This document shows positions 1-8,397 of a stretch of 47,771 nt of DNA, in pieces. The position numbers and the translations under genes are program-made. Location of the stretch: the NCBI GenBank assembly GCA_017480345.1, contig JAFVAU010000007.1:1-47771 (forward strand). Reading direction: 5' to 3'. Source of the DNA: Bacteroidales bacterium (GTDB taxonomy: Bacteria > Bacteroidota > Bacteroidia > Bacteroidales > UBA932). Positions within the stretch are counted from its first letter, which is position 1. Every line of letters starts with the position of its first letter. The notes below the pieces were generated by a model. The model saw only the letters and a list, made by a program, of their open reading frames with translations. It did not search any database and had not been told where the DNA came from.

Positions 1-250
1 ACTACATGAGTGGTATCAAGCCATTGCAAACTGCACCCTGCGTGAAGTGAAATCGGCCAGGGATGCTATCAAGGACAGGGAAGAAAATGTTCTGAACTAC
101 TTCATCAACCACGCTACCAATGCGGCGGCGGAGTCGCTTAAATACAAACTCAAAGGCTTTCGAGCTCAGCTACGAGGAGTATCAGATCTACCATTCTTCA
201 TGTACAGAGTCTGTCACATCTTTGGGTAGTCATACCCGGAACTTTGCCGG
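1..250 (+). mobile_element. Right end of an insertion sequence, cut by the window start
   Basis: This stretch carries the last 75 codons of a DDE-type transposase followed by a short non-coding tail with a small inverted repeat (GGGTA at 225-229, TACCC at 234-238). Beyond about position 250 the minus strand reads as a YhcG/DUF1016 protein, whose sequence stops matching the family just there. I therefore place the IS/host junction near 245-252. The left end is outside the window, so terminal repeats and target duplication cannot be seen. Confidence 0.6.
2..229 (+). CDS. Transposase, C-terminal fragment (ISL3/ISAon1-like)
   Basis: Open from the window edge to a TAG at 227-229, about 75 residues. 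The segment NYFINHATNAAAESL followed by FRAQLRGVSDLPFFMYRV is the hallmark C-terminus of DDE transposases of the ISL3/ISAon1 type that are common in Bacteroidota (family knowledge). The Glu in the AAAES part is the likely third acidic catalytic residue. The gene is intact to its stop as far as visible; its first two thirds lie upstream of the window. The element sits at the 3' end of the yhcG fragment on the other strand and most likely broke it. The exact IS family is less certain than the transposase call itself. Confidence 0.7.
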   Translation, partial: LHEWYQAIANCTLREVKSARDAIKDREENVLNYFINHATNAAAESLKYKLKGFRAQLRGVSDLPFFMYRVCHIFG

Positions 251-665
251 TGAGCCTGAAAAGCATCTTTGCCGGAAGCATCCATTCCGTAGTTTCAGGA
301 GATTCGGCGGACGTCCGCCGAATCTGTTCGACGCCCAATTCGGCGGATGTCTGCCGAATTACCAACGCGCTATTTGAAAGGTACCCCACAACCTCAACTC
401 CAAGCTGCGGATATACTGAATATAGTCGTCTGAATTCGCGAAATCGGCGCTCTGTAAGCCCCTTTTTCTTAACACGTATTTCAAGATTCTTAAGCAGTTT
501 CTCTCCATACGCAGCACGGTCCTCCCCATGCTGCTCAAACTCTACGATATAGTATCCTATCAGCCAATTCCTTGCAGTCAGGGCAAGGTTGACAGCGTGG
601 GCGGCTTGTGCTTGCATGGTCTCATGGACCGCGTTGATATTTTGGACTAACGACTCAAAATTCAT
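198..665 (-). pseudogene. yhcG: yhcG / DUF1016 nuclease-like protein, truncated by IS
   Basis: The 155-codon frame begins with a DUF1016 N-terminal domain: the stretch LTARNWLIGYYIVEFEQ and the segment GLTERRFREFRRLY are characteristic of YhcG proteins, which combine this domain with a C-terminal PD-(D/E)XK nuclease-like domain (about 330-380 residues in full). Here the family sequence runs to about residue 138 (the WMLPAKMLFRL part) and then turns into unrelated residues encoded by the IS end, with a chance stop at 198-200. The nuclease domain is absent, so the gene is broken. Residues around 105-125 contain two QTSAE/RRTSAE-like repeats encoded by near-perfect DNA palindromes. It lies 77 bp downstream of mtaB in the same direction. 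A weak promoter-like box (TATATTCG on the minus strand) lies just ahead of the start. Confidence 0.75.
301..360. repeat. Two 24-bp palindromes inside yhcG
   Basis: Positions 301-324 form a perfect 24-bp palindrome (GATTCGGCGGAC and its complement). Positions 337-360 form a second one with one mismatched pair and an imperfect centre. Both encode a repeated Ser-Ala-Glu-containing peptide in the YhcG linker. Such palindromes within yhcG linkers are a feature I associate with Bacteroidota members of this family. Confidence 0.85.
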
Positions 666-742
666 AACTCACAGTTCATATTTCCACGAATATACGCAAT
701 TATTCCAGCACATCAAAAAGTCACCCTCTTTTTCTATCGGGA

Positions 743-2062
743 TTAAAGCACAATCTCCTCCAATTTGTTCATCAGGGCGGGGTTGAAGGGCTTTTCCACC
801 CGGATGTAGTTGCCTGTGTAGCCGCCCATGAGGCCGTTTTTGACGGAGCTTTCCCACAGCACGGTTTCTTTTATGCCCTTGTGGGCTACCACGAAGTCTT
901 GGTGCAGCTGCGCGCAGAGGGCTTCCAGGCGGGCCACCCGCTCGGTCTTGACGCTGTCCTGCACCTGGTCCGGCCAGGTGGCTGCCCGTGTGCCGGGCCG
1001 ACGGGAGTAGGGGAATACGTGGATGAAGGCCGGCCGGATGTGGTCTTTCAGGAAATTATACGTCTCCATGAACAGCTCTTCCGTTTCTCCGGGCAGGCCC
1101 ACGATGACGTCGATGCCAAAGAAGACCTTGGGCTCGCCGGGGCGTTCCAGCGCCTGACGGATATAGTCGATGCGGGAGGCGAAGAGGGCGGTGTCGTAGC
1201 GCCGGCCCACTCTCTTAAGGAGGGTGTCGCTGCCGCTTTGGAGCGGAATGTGGAAATGCCGCTGGAACTTGGTGCCGGAGGCAATCCAGTCCACGATTTC
1301 GGGGGTGATGAGATTGGGCTCGATGGAAGAAATCCGGTAGCGCTCAATCCCTTTCACCTCATTGAGGGCCTTCAGCAGGTCCGGGAAGGACTCGCCGGTG
1401 GTGCGGCCAAAGTCTCCGGTATTCACGCCCGTGAGCACCACTTCCTTCACGCCGTCTGCTGCAATGTGCTCTGCCATCTTCACCACCTCGCAGATGGCCA
1501 GGTTCCGGCTCCGGCCCCGGGCATAGGGCACGGTGCAATATGCACAGAAATTGTCGCAGCCGTCCTGCACCTTCAGGAAACTCCGCGTCCGCTCCTCCCC
1601 GGAAGAATAAGCCCCAAAGGTGGAAGAGGCGTTGTCTCCAGAATCTGTGGCCACCCTCGGCCGCATAAGAGGGAGGGGCCCGCCGGCTTGCCGGTGGGAG
1701 GGGTCGCGTAGCGACGATTCTGGAGACAATGCCTCTGCAACCGTCGGGACTATCGCATTCTTTTCCGTGGCGCCGAAGACCTTCCAGACACCGTCTATGG
1801 CCAGGAGCTGGCCCCGGCGGAGCTCCGCGTAGCAGCCGGTGACCACGATCCGGGCTTCGGGCGCCGTCTTGTGGGCCCGGCGGATGAGGTTCCGGGACTT
1901 CTTTTCGGCCGTTTCGGTGACGGCGCAGGTATTGATGAGGTAGACATCGGCCCGGGCGGTCCAGGGGACTACCTCCCAGCCGGCGACCATAAAGCCCCGC
2001 TCGTAGGTGGCGGTCTCCGCGTAGTTGAGCTTGCAGCCCAGGGTGGTGAAAGCTATTTTCAT
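743..2062 (-). CDS. mtaB: tRNA (N6-threonylcarbamoyladenosine(37)-C2)-methylthiotransferase MtaB
   Basis: Radical-SAM enzyme that adds a methylthio group to t6A37 in ANN-decoding tRNAs. The UPF0004 domain has the three expected cysteines in GCKLNYAE, NTCAVTETA and VTGCYAEL. The radical-SAM CxxxCxxC motif appears as CDNFCAYC, followed by the PYARGRSRN element. The C-terminus (GLMGGYTGNYIRV) resembles the short TRAM-like end of MtaB. The start at 2062 gives 439 residues beginning MKIAFTTLGCK and overlaps the stop of the RsmI-like gene by ATGA; a longer upstream reading frame has no family match. Oddity: between the UPF0004 and radical-SAM domains lies a 30-40 residue low-complexity insert encoded by a hairpin repeat element (1626-1735), which keeps the frame open. 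tsaD, which makes the t6A substrate, is encoded divergently about 5 kb away. Confidence 0.93.
   Translation of the reverse strand: MKIAFTTLGCKLNYAETATYERGFMVAGWEVVPWTARADVYLINTCAVTETAEKKSRNLIRRAHKTAPEARIVVTGCYAELRRGQLLAIDGVWKVFGATEKNAIVPTVAEALSPESSLRDPSHRQAGGPLPLMRPRVATDSGDNASSTFGAYSSGEERTRSFLKVQDGCDNFCAYCTVPYARGRSRNLAICEVVKMAEHIAADGVKEVVLTGVNTGDFGRTTGESFPDLLKALNEVKGIERYRISSIEPNLITPEIVDWIASGTKFQRHFHIPLQSGSDTLLKRVGRRYDTALFASRIDYIRQALERPGEPKVFFGIDVIVGLPGETEELFMETYNFLKDHIRPAFIHVFPYSRRPGTRAATWPDQVQDSVKTERVARLEALCAQLHQDFVVAHKGIKETVLWESSVKNGLMGGYTGNYIRVEKPFNPALMNKLEEIVL
1626..1735. repeat. Hairpin repeat element, copy A, in frame inside mtaB
   Basis: A 70-bp core (1646-1715) is framed by 20-bp inverted arms at 1626-1645 and 1716-1735 that match except for one base. 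The core contains GGGAGGGGCCC and ends with GTCGCGTAGCGAC. It aligns almost base for base with the cores at 34938-35008 and, in reverse, at 34536-34595, but the arms are unrelated to theirs. One arm plus core is 90 bp, a multiple of three, and no stop codon is introduced in mtaB. Confidence 0.85.
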
Positions 2063-2766
2063 GACAGGAAAAGGAATACACAGGGCCGCTTGCCGATGGT
2101 GACGGGCTTCTGTTTCCACTGGGCCACCGTGCGGGTTTGGATAAACTGGTCCGGGCAGGTGATGTTGGCGGCAATGCAAAGGCGCGTGTTGCCGCCGAGG
2201 ACGCCCAGCATATCGGCCAGGAGGGAATCGTTGCGGTAGGGCGTCTCAATGAGGATTTGCGTCTGGTGCTGGGCCGATGAACGCTTCTCCAGCGTGCGCA
2301 GCGCCGCCCTCCGCTCCTCCGTCTTGGCGGGAATGTAGCCCACGAAGGCGAAAGACTGCCCGTTGAGGCCGGAGGCCATGAGGGCCAGCATCAGGGATGA
2401 AGGCCCCACCAGGGGAACCACCTCGATGCCGTGCCGATGGCACAGGGCTACCAGCAGGGCACCCGGATCGGCCACGGCGGGAAGGCCCGCCTCGGAGAGC
2501 AGCCCCACGTTCCGGCCACCCTCGAACAGGCTGGCGTAGGCCTCCACATCGGCCGGCTTGGTGTGTTCGTTGAGCTCGTGGAACTCCAGGGTGTCAATCT
2601 TCCCCTTGAGGCCGGCGGCGGAAAGGAAACGCCGGGCCGTCCGGAGCTCCTCCACCACAAAGCAGCTGAGGGTGGGAATCACTTCCAGCACGGAGGCCGG
2701 AAGCACCTGCGAAGGGTCTCCCTCTCCCAAGGGAGTGGGGATGAGATAAAGTTTACCTGGATTCAT
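2059..2766 (-). CDS. RsmI-like SAM-dependent methyltransferase (tetrapyrrole-methylase fold)
   Basis: A 235-residue protein starting MNPGKLYLIPTPLGEGD, the first strand of the tetrapyrrole-methylase fold. It carries LLSEAGLPAVADPGALLV and VPLVGPSSLMLALMASGL, which correspond to the conserved GxPxxxDPG and GPS(A/S) motifs of RsmI, the 16S rRNA C1402 2'-O-methyltransferase. The sequence is the short Bacteroidota variant; whether it modifies rRNA at C1402 or a related site is not shown by sequence. The start at 2766 overlaps the end of the tamB-like gene by 14 bp, and its stop overlaps mtaB by 4 bp, so all three are probably translated from one mRNA. The nine upstream codons in frame (from 2793) are less likely to be used because the family begins at the chosen Met. 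Confidence 0.85.
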   Translation of the reverse strand: MNPGKLYLIPTPLGEGDPSQVLPASVLEVIPTLSCFVVEELRTARRFLSAAGLKGKIDTLEFHELNEHTKPADVEAYASLFEGGRNVGLLSEAGLPAVADPGALLVALCHRHGIEVVPLVGPSSLMLALMASGLNGQSFAFVGYIPAKTEERRAALRTLEKRSSAQHQTQILIETPYRNDSLLADMLGVLGGNTRLCIAANITCPDQFIQTRTVAQWKQKPVTIGKRPCVFLFLS

Positions 2767-5700
2767 GGGTATGGGCTTTTCCGTCTTGGTCAATTTGTAA
2801 GATTACGTTCTTTGCGGGCTTCAGGGCCGCCTCCCGGGCATACTGTTCCCGGGCCGCCCGGGAGCTGAAGAGCTCTCGGAACAGGTCCTTGAAGGTGTTG
2901 AAGTCCAGCTGGTAGGAGAAACCGCCGCCGTGGCGCTGGCTGTTGTCCAGGAAGGCGGAGAGTTGGTCGGCCGATCGGCTGAAGCCCTTCAGGCGCAGGG
3001 AGCCGCTGCGGTTCAGTTTCACCTCGATGTTGATGTCTCCCGCCACCTCGTTGGTGGTGAGGCCGGAAAGCATCTGGCGGTTGCCCACTGTACCGTTCAC
3101 GATAACCCGGTTGTTGAACAGCTGGGTGCTCAGGGCCACGTCAAAGAGGTTTCCGCCGGCCTGGGTGGCCTTGTAGTTTAGGCCCAGGTCCAGGGGAATG
3201 TTCAGTTTCTGGAAGATGTTGTTGAGCTGGCCGGACATGATACTGGACACATTGGAGAACAGCACGTCTCCGCCGCCCACGCTGATGCCGGACTCTTCCG
3301 AAGGGAGGAAGTTGCCGGCCACCAGCAAGTAGATGAACTGCTTCTGGATCTTGTCTTCCGTATTGAAGGCCGCCTCCACCTGGGCCTGTACGGTGGGGTT
3401 CAGGTCCGGGATGTCCACGGAGAAGCCCAGTTCCGGATTCCGGAGCTTGCCCGATATGTGGATGCCGCAGTTCACCGTCCGGCGACTGGTGGCGCTTTCG
3501 TCGGCCGTGAGGTTGTACAGGCTGGCCTTGGTCACATACAGGCCGTTCACGTTGAGGTCCGTGTTCATCACCTCTCCGTTGAAGCGGACGGAACTGCCGT
3601 CCTGGATTACGAAGTCCCGGCTCACCAGGTTCATGGCGGAGAAGTGGAAGTTGCCGGAGGAGAGGGTGTAGTCTCCGTTCAGGGTGAAGATTCCCTGACG
3701 TGCCCGGCTTTCGATGTCTATGATGCCCCGGCCCCTGCCGGTGAGCGAACTCTCATTGTCCACGTCAATGTAGGCCTGTGCCTGCGGCGTGGCATGGACG
3801 CGGAGCTGGACAACCAGGTCTGCCTCCTGCTTCTGTTCCTTGGGACGGCTCATCAGGAGGGTGTAGGGATCCTGTTCCTGGAGCGAGGCTGGGTCCTTGA
3901 AGGTGAGGAACTCCCTGGATTTCTCTCCGCTGGTACTTCCCAGCGGGATGTGGATGTCTCCCTGCTGGGTGGTGGCCTCTATGTCCAGCAGCAGCTGAGA
4001 GGTAATGGTTCCCGTCACGTTCACCTTGCCGCGGCCGTAGAGGTTCCCGTAGAAGCTGCTTTCCGGAGAGGGCGCCATGTTGAGCACGTGCATGTCGCTG
4101 AAGTCCACATGCACGTCCACGCCAAAGTTCTTGAAGTCGTTGAAGAGGAAACTGCCCTCCACCTTTCCGCTTCCCCTCTGCCCGTCTTCCAGCATCAGCG
4201 GCGTGAAATGCAGGCCCTTGTTGTCCAGGGCCAGCTTGCCGCTGAGGTTGTAGGGCACCTGCGTGAAGTCCAGCACCAGATGGCCGTTCTGCACCTGCAG
4301 GTCCTTGCTGCCGGCCTGCAGGTCCCCGAAACGGCCGCCCAGGCTCACCTCACCGCTGAGCTCTCCCATGAACTCGGAGAACAGGCCTTCCAGGAAGGGC
4401 TGCGCATACTGGAGGTCCGCCTTGTCCAGCAGGGCCCGTACCCCCACTTCGTCGGTGGCGGGGTTCAGGAAGGCATCGGCCTGCAGGGTGTGTTGTCCGT
4501 TCAGGTCATTGCTCACGGCCGCTATGTACCGGCCGCTTTCCGCATCCCAGCGGCTGCTGATGTCCAGCACGCCCACCGGCTTGCCGGAGACGTAGGTGGA
4601 GTCGGCCCGGATGGCGGCAATCAGGCCCGGCGTGGGTTGGAGGGGGGAGATAAGGGTGGCCTGGCCTGTGGAGAAACCGGAGAGCCTGGGCACTCCGCCC
4701 GTGAAGTTGTTCAGAAGGGCCAGGTCAAACTGGTTCATGCTCACGTTCAGGGTGTCCGTGCGTTCTCCGCTGAGCCCGCCGTCGATGAGGATGGACTGGC
4801 GCCCGTGCTGCACCGTCAGCTGCTCCACATTCACATCGCCCTTCCGGTAGCGAATATCCCCGGAATGCAGGTCCCAGGTTCTTCCGTCGAAGGTGAAGGC
4901 CGACGGCAGCACCCTTCCCAGCATGGTGAGGGCGTTCTCTTCCCGCAGGAGGTCCACCTGGGCGGCCAGGTTGGCTTTCCGCATGTCTTCGTCCGGGTTG
5001 TCAAAGAGGTAATTCAGGTCTATGTGGTTGTCGTTAGCCTTGATATCCAGGCGGTTGTCTTTCAGCTGCATGTCTCCCAGCTCCAGGATGCCGCCCCTGA
5101 GGGAGGCCGTGACGGCGCTTCCCTTGTTGTCCAGGGCCAGCTTGAGGTCTTTGATATAGCGGTTGTAGTGCGCCAGACGGCCGGAGTTCAGGGTGGTCTC
5201 CAGCTCTCCGTCCTCGCTGATGGTAATCCGGGCCGATGTCTTGTTCTCCACATACAGGCCGGGCACCAGGAAGGTGAGGATGTCCTGCGCCTGGAGGACG
5301 TTCAAGTCCAGCTTGTAACGGGAAGAGCTAGGGGAGGGCTCCACATGCTCTCCCACGAGGGCGGGCAGTTCCGTAGAGACAATCCTTTCCTTGAGGTCTC
5401 CGGCAAAGCGGAGGATGGATTCCGTGCCCTCGAAGCGGGCGGTGAGGAAGGAGGAAAGGGCCTCCATCTGGTGTATATCTCCGTTCCGACGGGTGGTGAG
5501 CTGCAAATCTCCGGGCTTCTTGGTTCCAGCCTCGCTCATGAGGGTGAGGTCCCTGAGCCAGACCACGCCGTCCAGGTCGTCGTTGGGTTTTCTCGTGAGG
5601 TCGGACTCTATCCGGAAGCTCAGGGCGGCCAGCTCCCGCGAATCCAGATGGATGGCGGCCAGGTTGGCATGCTGCATGTCCATGTTGAAGCGGAAGAGTT

Positions 5701-7318
5701 GCTCCTTCTGCTCTCCCAGGTCCACCCTTCCGCCAAAGTTGAATGTCAGGTTGGGGTCGGCGGAGGTGAGCCGGCCGTCAAAGCTTTCTCCGATATAGGT
5801 AAATTGGGCCGATATCCCGGAATAGTCGTACCCCAGGGCCTGCAGGCGGCTCACCCGGAGGGTGTCCATCTTCACGTCCATCCCTCCGCGGTCCTTGAAG
5901 ACGGCATCCAGGCGAGTGCGCATGGAAAGGGGCCCCAGGGCATCCACTCCCAGCACTTTTCCCAGATGAAGGTCGGTGGTGACCACCTGCCCGCCAAGCT
6001 CCATGTCCCGACGCTCGTTCAGGACGTTGTTCAGGTGCACATCGGCCAGGATATTGCCAATCTCGGAAGTAATTTCCCCGTTGATGTTGAGGCCGTTCAT
6101 GGGGCCTTCCATCTTTCCGGCGAAGGTGAAGCGCTCCCCGGGGGCGAAGCGGGAGAGGTCCAACTTGGAGGTGGGCGCCCATGTTTCCACGAAGTTCCCC
6201 AGCCCCTTGAGGTCGAAGGAGGCCTCGTGGATGTCCATGGAGAAGGTGCTTCCCTCCACGTTGGCAATGTTCCGGATGCGGCCGCTGGTTAGGACACGCA
6301 CGTCGTTATCCATGTCTTCCACCAGGATATTATCCAGGCTCAGGTTGTTCACCGTGCCCCTTACCTTCCCCTTCAGGAAGCCGCGGAAACGGATGTCCCT
6401 GAGTCCGGCGAAGTGAGAGAGGGTTCCGGCCATGTCCAGCCAGGAGCCATCCCGGATAACGCCCTCCAGGACAATGCGGTCTATGAATTCCGAATAGTCG
6501 TCAAGAAGGCCTTCCATGGCGAAGTGCTCCATGTTCACGGAGCTGAAGCCGTCGTTCACCAGAACATCCTCCAAAAGCACCAGGCCTTCTCCCACCCTTA
6601 CGCTGCGGGCCGATACTTCCCGTCCGTGGAAGCCGGTTTCCTGCTCCGTCAAGGTGAGTTTGACGTTCTGTGCGGTAATCAGGTTGTCCGCTATCCGGAG
6701 GTTGTAGATATGGCCTTCGTCCAGGACGGTCTTCAGGTTATTCCAGTCTATGACACCTTCTTCCACGGGGTCGTCGGCATCCTCTTCCAGCTGCGGGATG
6801 TTCACCATCTTGAAGCCCACGTTCTCTATCTCCACCTGTTTGGCGCTGAGGATGTTTCCCCACTTGTAGGCCGATTCTCCCTCTTCCCCGGATTCCAGGC
6901 GGAAGATGCGTTCCAGGTTGGTGGCAATTCCGTCCGGCCTCCCCGGATCCGGCTCCATGACCAGGTTGAACCCGCCTCCATGCAGCCTCATGCGGCTCAC
7001 ATAGGCTCCTTTCCCTCTCAGAAGGCCCCTCAGGGAGAACTTGACGGCCAGGTTTTCCACATACAGGAGGGTGTCCATGCCGGGGGCGCGGGGCTCCTTG
7101 TCCCGCACCAGCACGTCTTCTATCAGAAGGGCTTCGAAGGGACGGATGGAGATGTTCCCAAGGGTGATTTCCGCATCCGTGTCTTCCTGGATGGAGGCGG
7201 CGATCTTTTTGCCGATGGCCGTCTGCACCCTTGGGGACTGGATGGCAACCAGCCCTGAGAGCAGCAGAACCACCAGCAGTGCCAGTATCCAGGCAGCTAT
7301 TTTTACATCACGGCGCAT
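2753..7318 (-). CDS. tamB: TamB-like translocation/assembly module protein (DUF490)
   Basis: A 1521-residue protein with one N-terminal membrane anchor (about residues 8-28, ILALLVVLLLSGLVAI), then a long AsmA/TamB-type beta-rich region built from repeated short beta strands. It ends in a TamB C-terminal domain containing SLTGRGRGIIDIESRARQG and the segment VAGNFLPSEESG, both typical of DUF490. TamB-family proteins span the periplasm and are thought to help move lipids and/or assemble proteins in the outer membrane. The start at 7318 follows a TAAATTTG box by seven bases, implying a nearly leaderless mRNA. It heads the operon with the RsmI-like gene and mtaB. No partner TamA/BamA-type gene is present in the window. 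Confidence 0.88.
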   Translation of the reverse strand: MRRDVKIAAWILALLVVLLLSGLVAIQSPRVQTAIGKKIAASIQEDTDAEITLGNISIRPFEALLIEDVLVRDKEPRAPGMDTLLYVENLAVKFSLRGLLRGKGAYVSRMRLHGGGFNLVMEPDPGRPDGIATNLERIFRLESGEEGESAYKWGNILSAKQVEIENVGFKMVNIPQLEEDADDPVEEGVIDWNNLKTVLDEGHIYNLRIADNLITAQNVKLTLTEQETGFHGREVSARSVRVGEGLVLLEDVLVNDGFSSVNMEHFAMEGLLDDYSEFIDRIVLEGVIRDGSWLDMAGTLSHFAGLRDIRFRGFLKGKVRGTVNNLSLDNILVEDMDNDVRVLTSGRIRNIANVEGSTFSMDIHEASFDLKGLGNFVETWAPTSKLDLSRFAPGERFTFAGKMEGPMNGLNINGEITSEIGNILADVHLNNVLNERRDMELGGQVVTTDLHLGKVLGVDALGPLSMRTRLDAVFKDRGGMDVKMDTLRVSRLQALGYDYSGISAQFTYIGESFDGRLTSADPNLTFNFGGRVDLGEQKEQLFRFNMDMQHANLAAIHLDSRELAALSFRIESDLTRKPNDDLDGVVWLRDLTLMSEAGTKKPGDLQLTTRRNGDIHQMEALSSFLTARFEGTESILRFAGDLKERIVSTELPALVGEHVEPSPSSSRYKLDLNVLQAQDILTFLVPGLYVENKTSARITISEDGELETTLNSGRLAHYNRYIKDLKLALDNKGSAVTASLRGGILELGDMQLKDNRLDIKANDNHIDLNYLFDNPDEDMRKANLAAQVDLLREENALTMLGRVLPSAFTFDGRTWDLHSGDIRYRKGDVNVEQLTVQHGRQSILIDGGLSGERTDTLNVSMNQFDLALLNNFTGGVPRLSGFSTGQATLISPLQPTPGLIAAIRADSTYVSGKPVGVLDISSRWDAESGRYIAAVSNDLNGQHTLQADAFLNPATDEVGVRALLDKADLQYAQPFLEGLFSEFMGELSGEVSLGGRFGDLQAGSKDLQVQNGHLVLDFTQVPYNLSGKLALDNKGLHFTPLMLEDGQRGSGKVEGSFLFNDFKNFGVDVHVDFSDMHVLNMAPSPESSFYGNLYGRGKVNVTGTITSQLLLDIEATTQQGDIHIPLGSTSGEKSREFLTFKDPASLQEQDPYTLLMSRPKEQKQEADLVVQLRVHATPQAQAYIDVDNESSLTGRGRGIIDIESRARQGIFTLNGDYTLSSGNFHFSAMNLVSRDFVIQDGSSVRFNGEVMNTDLNVNGLYVTKASLYNLTADESATSRRTVNCGIHISGKLRNPELGFSVDIPDLNPTVQAQVEAAFNTEDKIQKQFIYLLVAGNFLPSEESGISVGGGDVLFSNVSSIMSGQLNNIFQKLNIPLDLGLNYKATQAGGNLFDVALSTQLFNNRVIVNGTVGNRQMLSGLTTNEVAGDINIEVKLNRSGSLRLKGFSRSADQLSAFLDNSQRHGGGFSYQLDFNTFKDLFRELFSSRAAREQYAREAALKPAKNVILQIDQDGKAHTHESR

Positions 7319-7325
7319 AATCCTA

Positions 7326-7333
7326 CAAATTTA
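7326..7333 (-). promoter_or_regulatory. Promoter -7 box for the tamB operon
   Basis: TAAATTTG on the minus strand matches the Bacteroidota TAnnTTTG consensus. The tamB-like ATG begins seven bases after it, so the transcript would start at or next to the start codon. Confidence 0.6.
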
Positions 7334-7345
7334 GCAATAATTTTG

Positions 7346-7353
7346 TATCTTTG
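7346..7353 (+). promoter_or_regulatory. Promoter -7 box for tsaD
   Basis: TATCTTTG followed by C, the canonical Bacteroidota -7 element, 21 bases ahead of the tsaD ATG and divergent from the tamB promoter in the same 57-bp gap. Confidence 0.75.
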
Positions 7354-7374
7354 CACGCATTTATTGAGCACGAT

Positions 7375-8397
7375 ATGGCCGATATTATCCTGGGTATTGA
7401 ATCCTCCTGCGACGACACTTCCGCCGCCGTCCTGCGGGACGGTGTGCTGCTGTCCAACGTGATTGCCTCGCAGCAGGTGCACAAGGACTTTGGCGGGGTG
7501 GTGCCGGAACTGGCTTCCCGCGCACATGAGCAGAACATCGTTCCTGTGGTGTCCGAGGCCCTCAGGCGGGCCGGTGTGGAGGCTTCGGAGCTTTCCGCCA
7601 TCGCCTTCACCCGCGGACCGGGGCTGCTGGGCTCGCTGCTGGTGGGAACGTCCTTCGCCAAGGCGCTTTCCCTGTCCCTGGATATTCCCATGGTAATGGT
7701 GAACCACCTGCAGGGGCACATCCTGGCCGGTTTCGTGCGGCAGCCGGACGTGCCGGTAAGGGAGCCTTCCTTCCCTTATCTGTGCCTGCTGGTTTCCGGC
7801 GGCAACTCGCAAATTGTACGGGTGAACAGCCCGCTGGATTACGAAATCCTGGGCCAGACCATAGACGACGCCGTGGGAGAGGCCTTTGACAAATGCTCCA
7901 AGATGCTGGGCCTGGGCTATCCCGGCGGCCCGGTGATAGACCGTCTGGCCAAACAGGGCAACCCGGAGCGCTTCCATTTTGCCAAGCCCAACATTCCCGG
8001 GCTGGATTACAGCTTCTCCGGCATCAAGACCTCCCTGCTGTATTTTGTGCGGGACCAGATGGCCGTGGACCCGGACTTCTTGGAAAAGAACAAGGAAGAT
8101 ATCTGTGCCAGTTTCCAGAAGACGCTCATAGACATCCTCATGGGGAAACTCATCCGGGCCGCCAAGGAGACCGGCATCCGGGAAATCACCATCGGCGGGG
8201 GCGTATCGGCCAACAGCGGCCTTCGGGAGCGCATTGTGGCGGAAGGGGAGAAGCGGCATTGGAACACCTACCTTCCGGAGTTCAAGTTCACCACGGACAA
8301 CGCCGCCATGATTGCGGTGGCAGGCTGGTTCCAGTACAAGGCCGGGGTGCGCACGCCGCTGGACGTGGCCCCCGTCTCCCGTTTAGCAGATTTTTAG
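7375..8397 (+). CDS. tsaD: tRNA N6-adenosine threonylcarbamoyltransferase TsaD
   Basis: Kae1/Qri7-family enzyme that transfers the threonylcarbamoyl group to A37 of ANN-reading tRNAs, acting with TsaB and TsaE (not in the window). The 340-residue protein begins MADIILGIESSCDDTSAA. The metal-binding histidines of NHLQGH are at residues 111 and 115, the same numbers as in E. coli TsaD, and FTTDNAAMIA near the end carries the conserved Asp. VSGGNSQIV and the GGGVSANSGLR nucleotide-binding loops are present. An in-frame TTG at 7351 lies inside the promoter box and is not a plausible start. The gene ends four bases into the convergent FAD-dehydrogenase gene. Confidence 0.96.
   Translation: MADIILGIESSCDDTSAAVLRDGVLLSNVIASQQVHKDFGGVVPELASRAHEQNIVPVVSEALRRAGVEASELSAIAFTRGPGLLGSLLVGTSFAKALSLSLDIPMVMVNHLQGHILAGFVRQPDVPVREPSFPYLCLLVSGGNSQIVRVNSPLDYEILGQTIDDAVGEAFDKCSKMLGLGYPGGPVIDRLAKQGNPERFHFAKPNIPGLDYSFSGIKTSLLYFVRDQMAVDPDFLEKNKEDICASFQKTLIDILMGKLIRAAKETGIREITIGGGVSANSGLRERIVAEGEKRHWNTYLPEFKFTTDNAAMIAVAGWFQYKAGVRTPLDVAPVSRLADF

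Noticed and set aside
1359-2249. 296-codon alternative frame over mtaB and the RsmI-like gene
   Set aside because: Same strand but another frame across two genes with strong motifs; composition is Arg/Pro/Ala-rich as expected of a frame-shadow.
3458-6292. 944-codon open frame on the plus strand across the tamB-like gene
   Set aside because: It is antisense to a gene with clear family motifs and reading direction, rich in His/Val/Gln runs typical of a shadow of GC-rich codon use, and has no promoter.
7351-7374. TTG start giving an eight-residue extension of TsaD
   Set aside because: The codon lies inside the TATCTTTG box; the ATG at 7375 matches the family N-terminus and puts the catalytic histidines at the standard positions.
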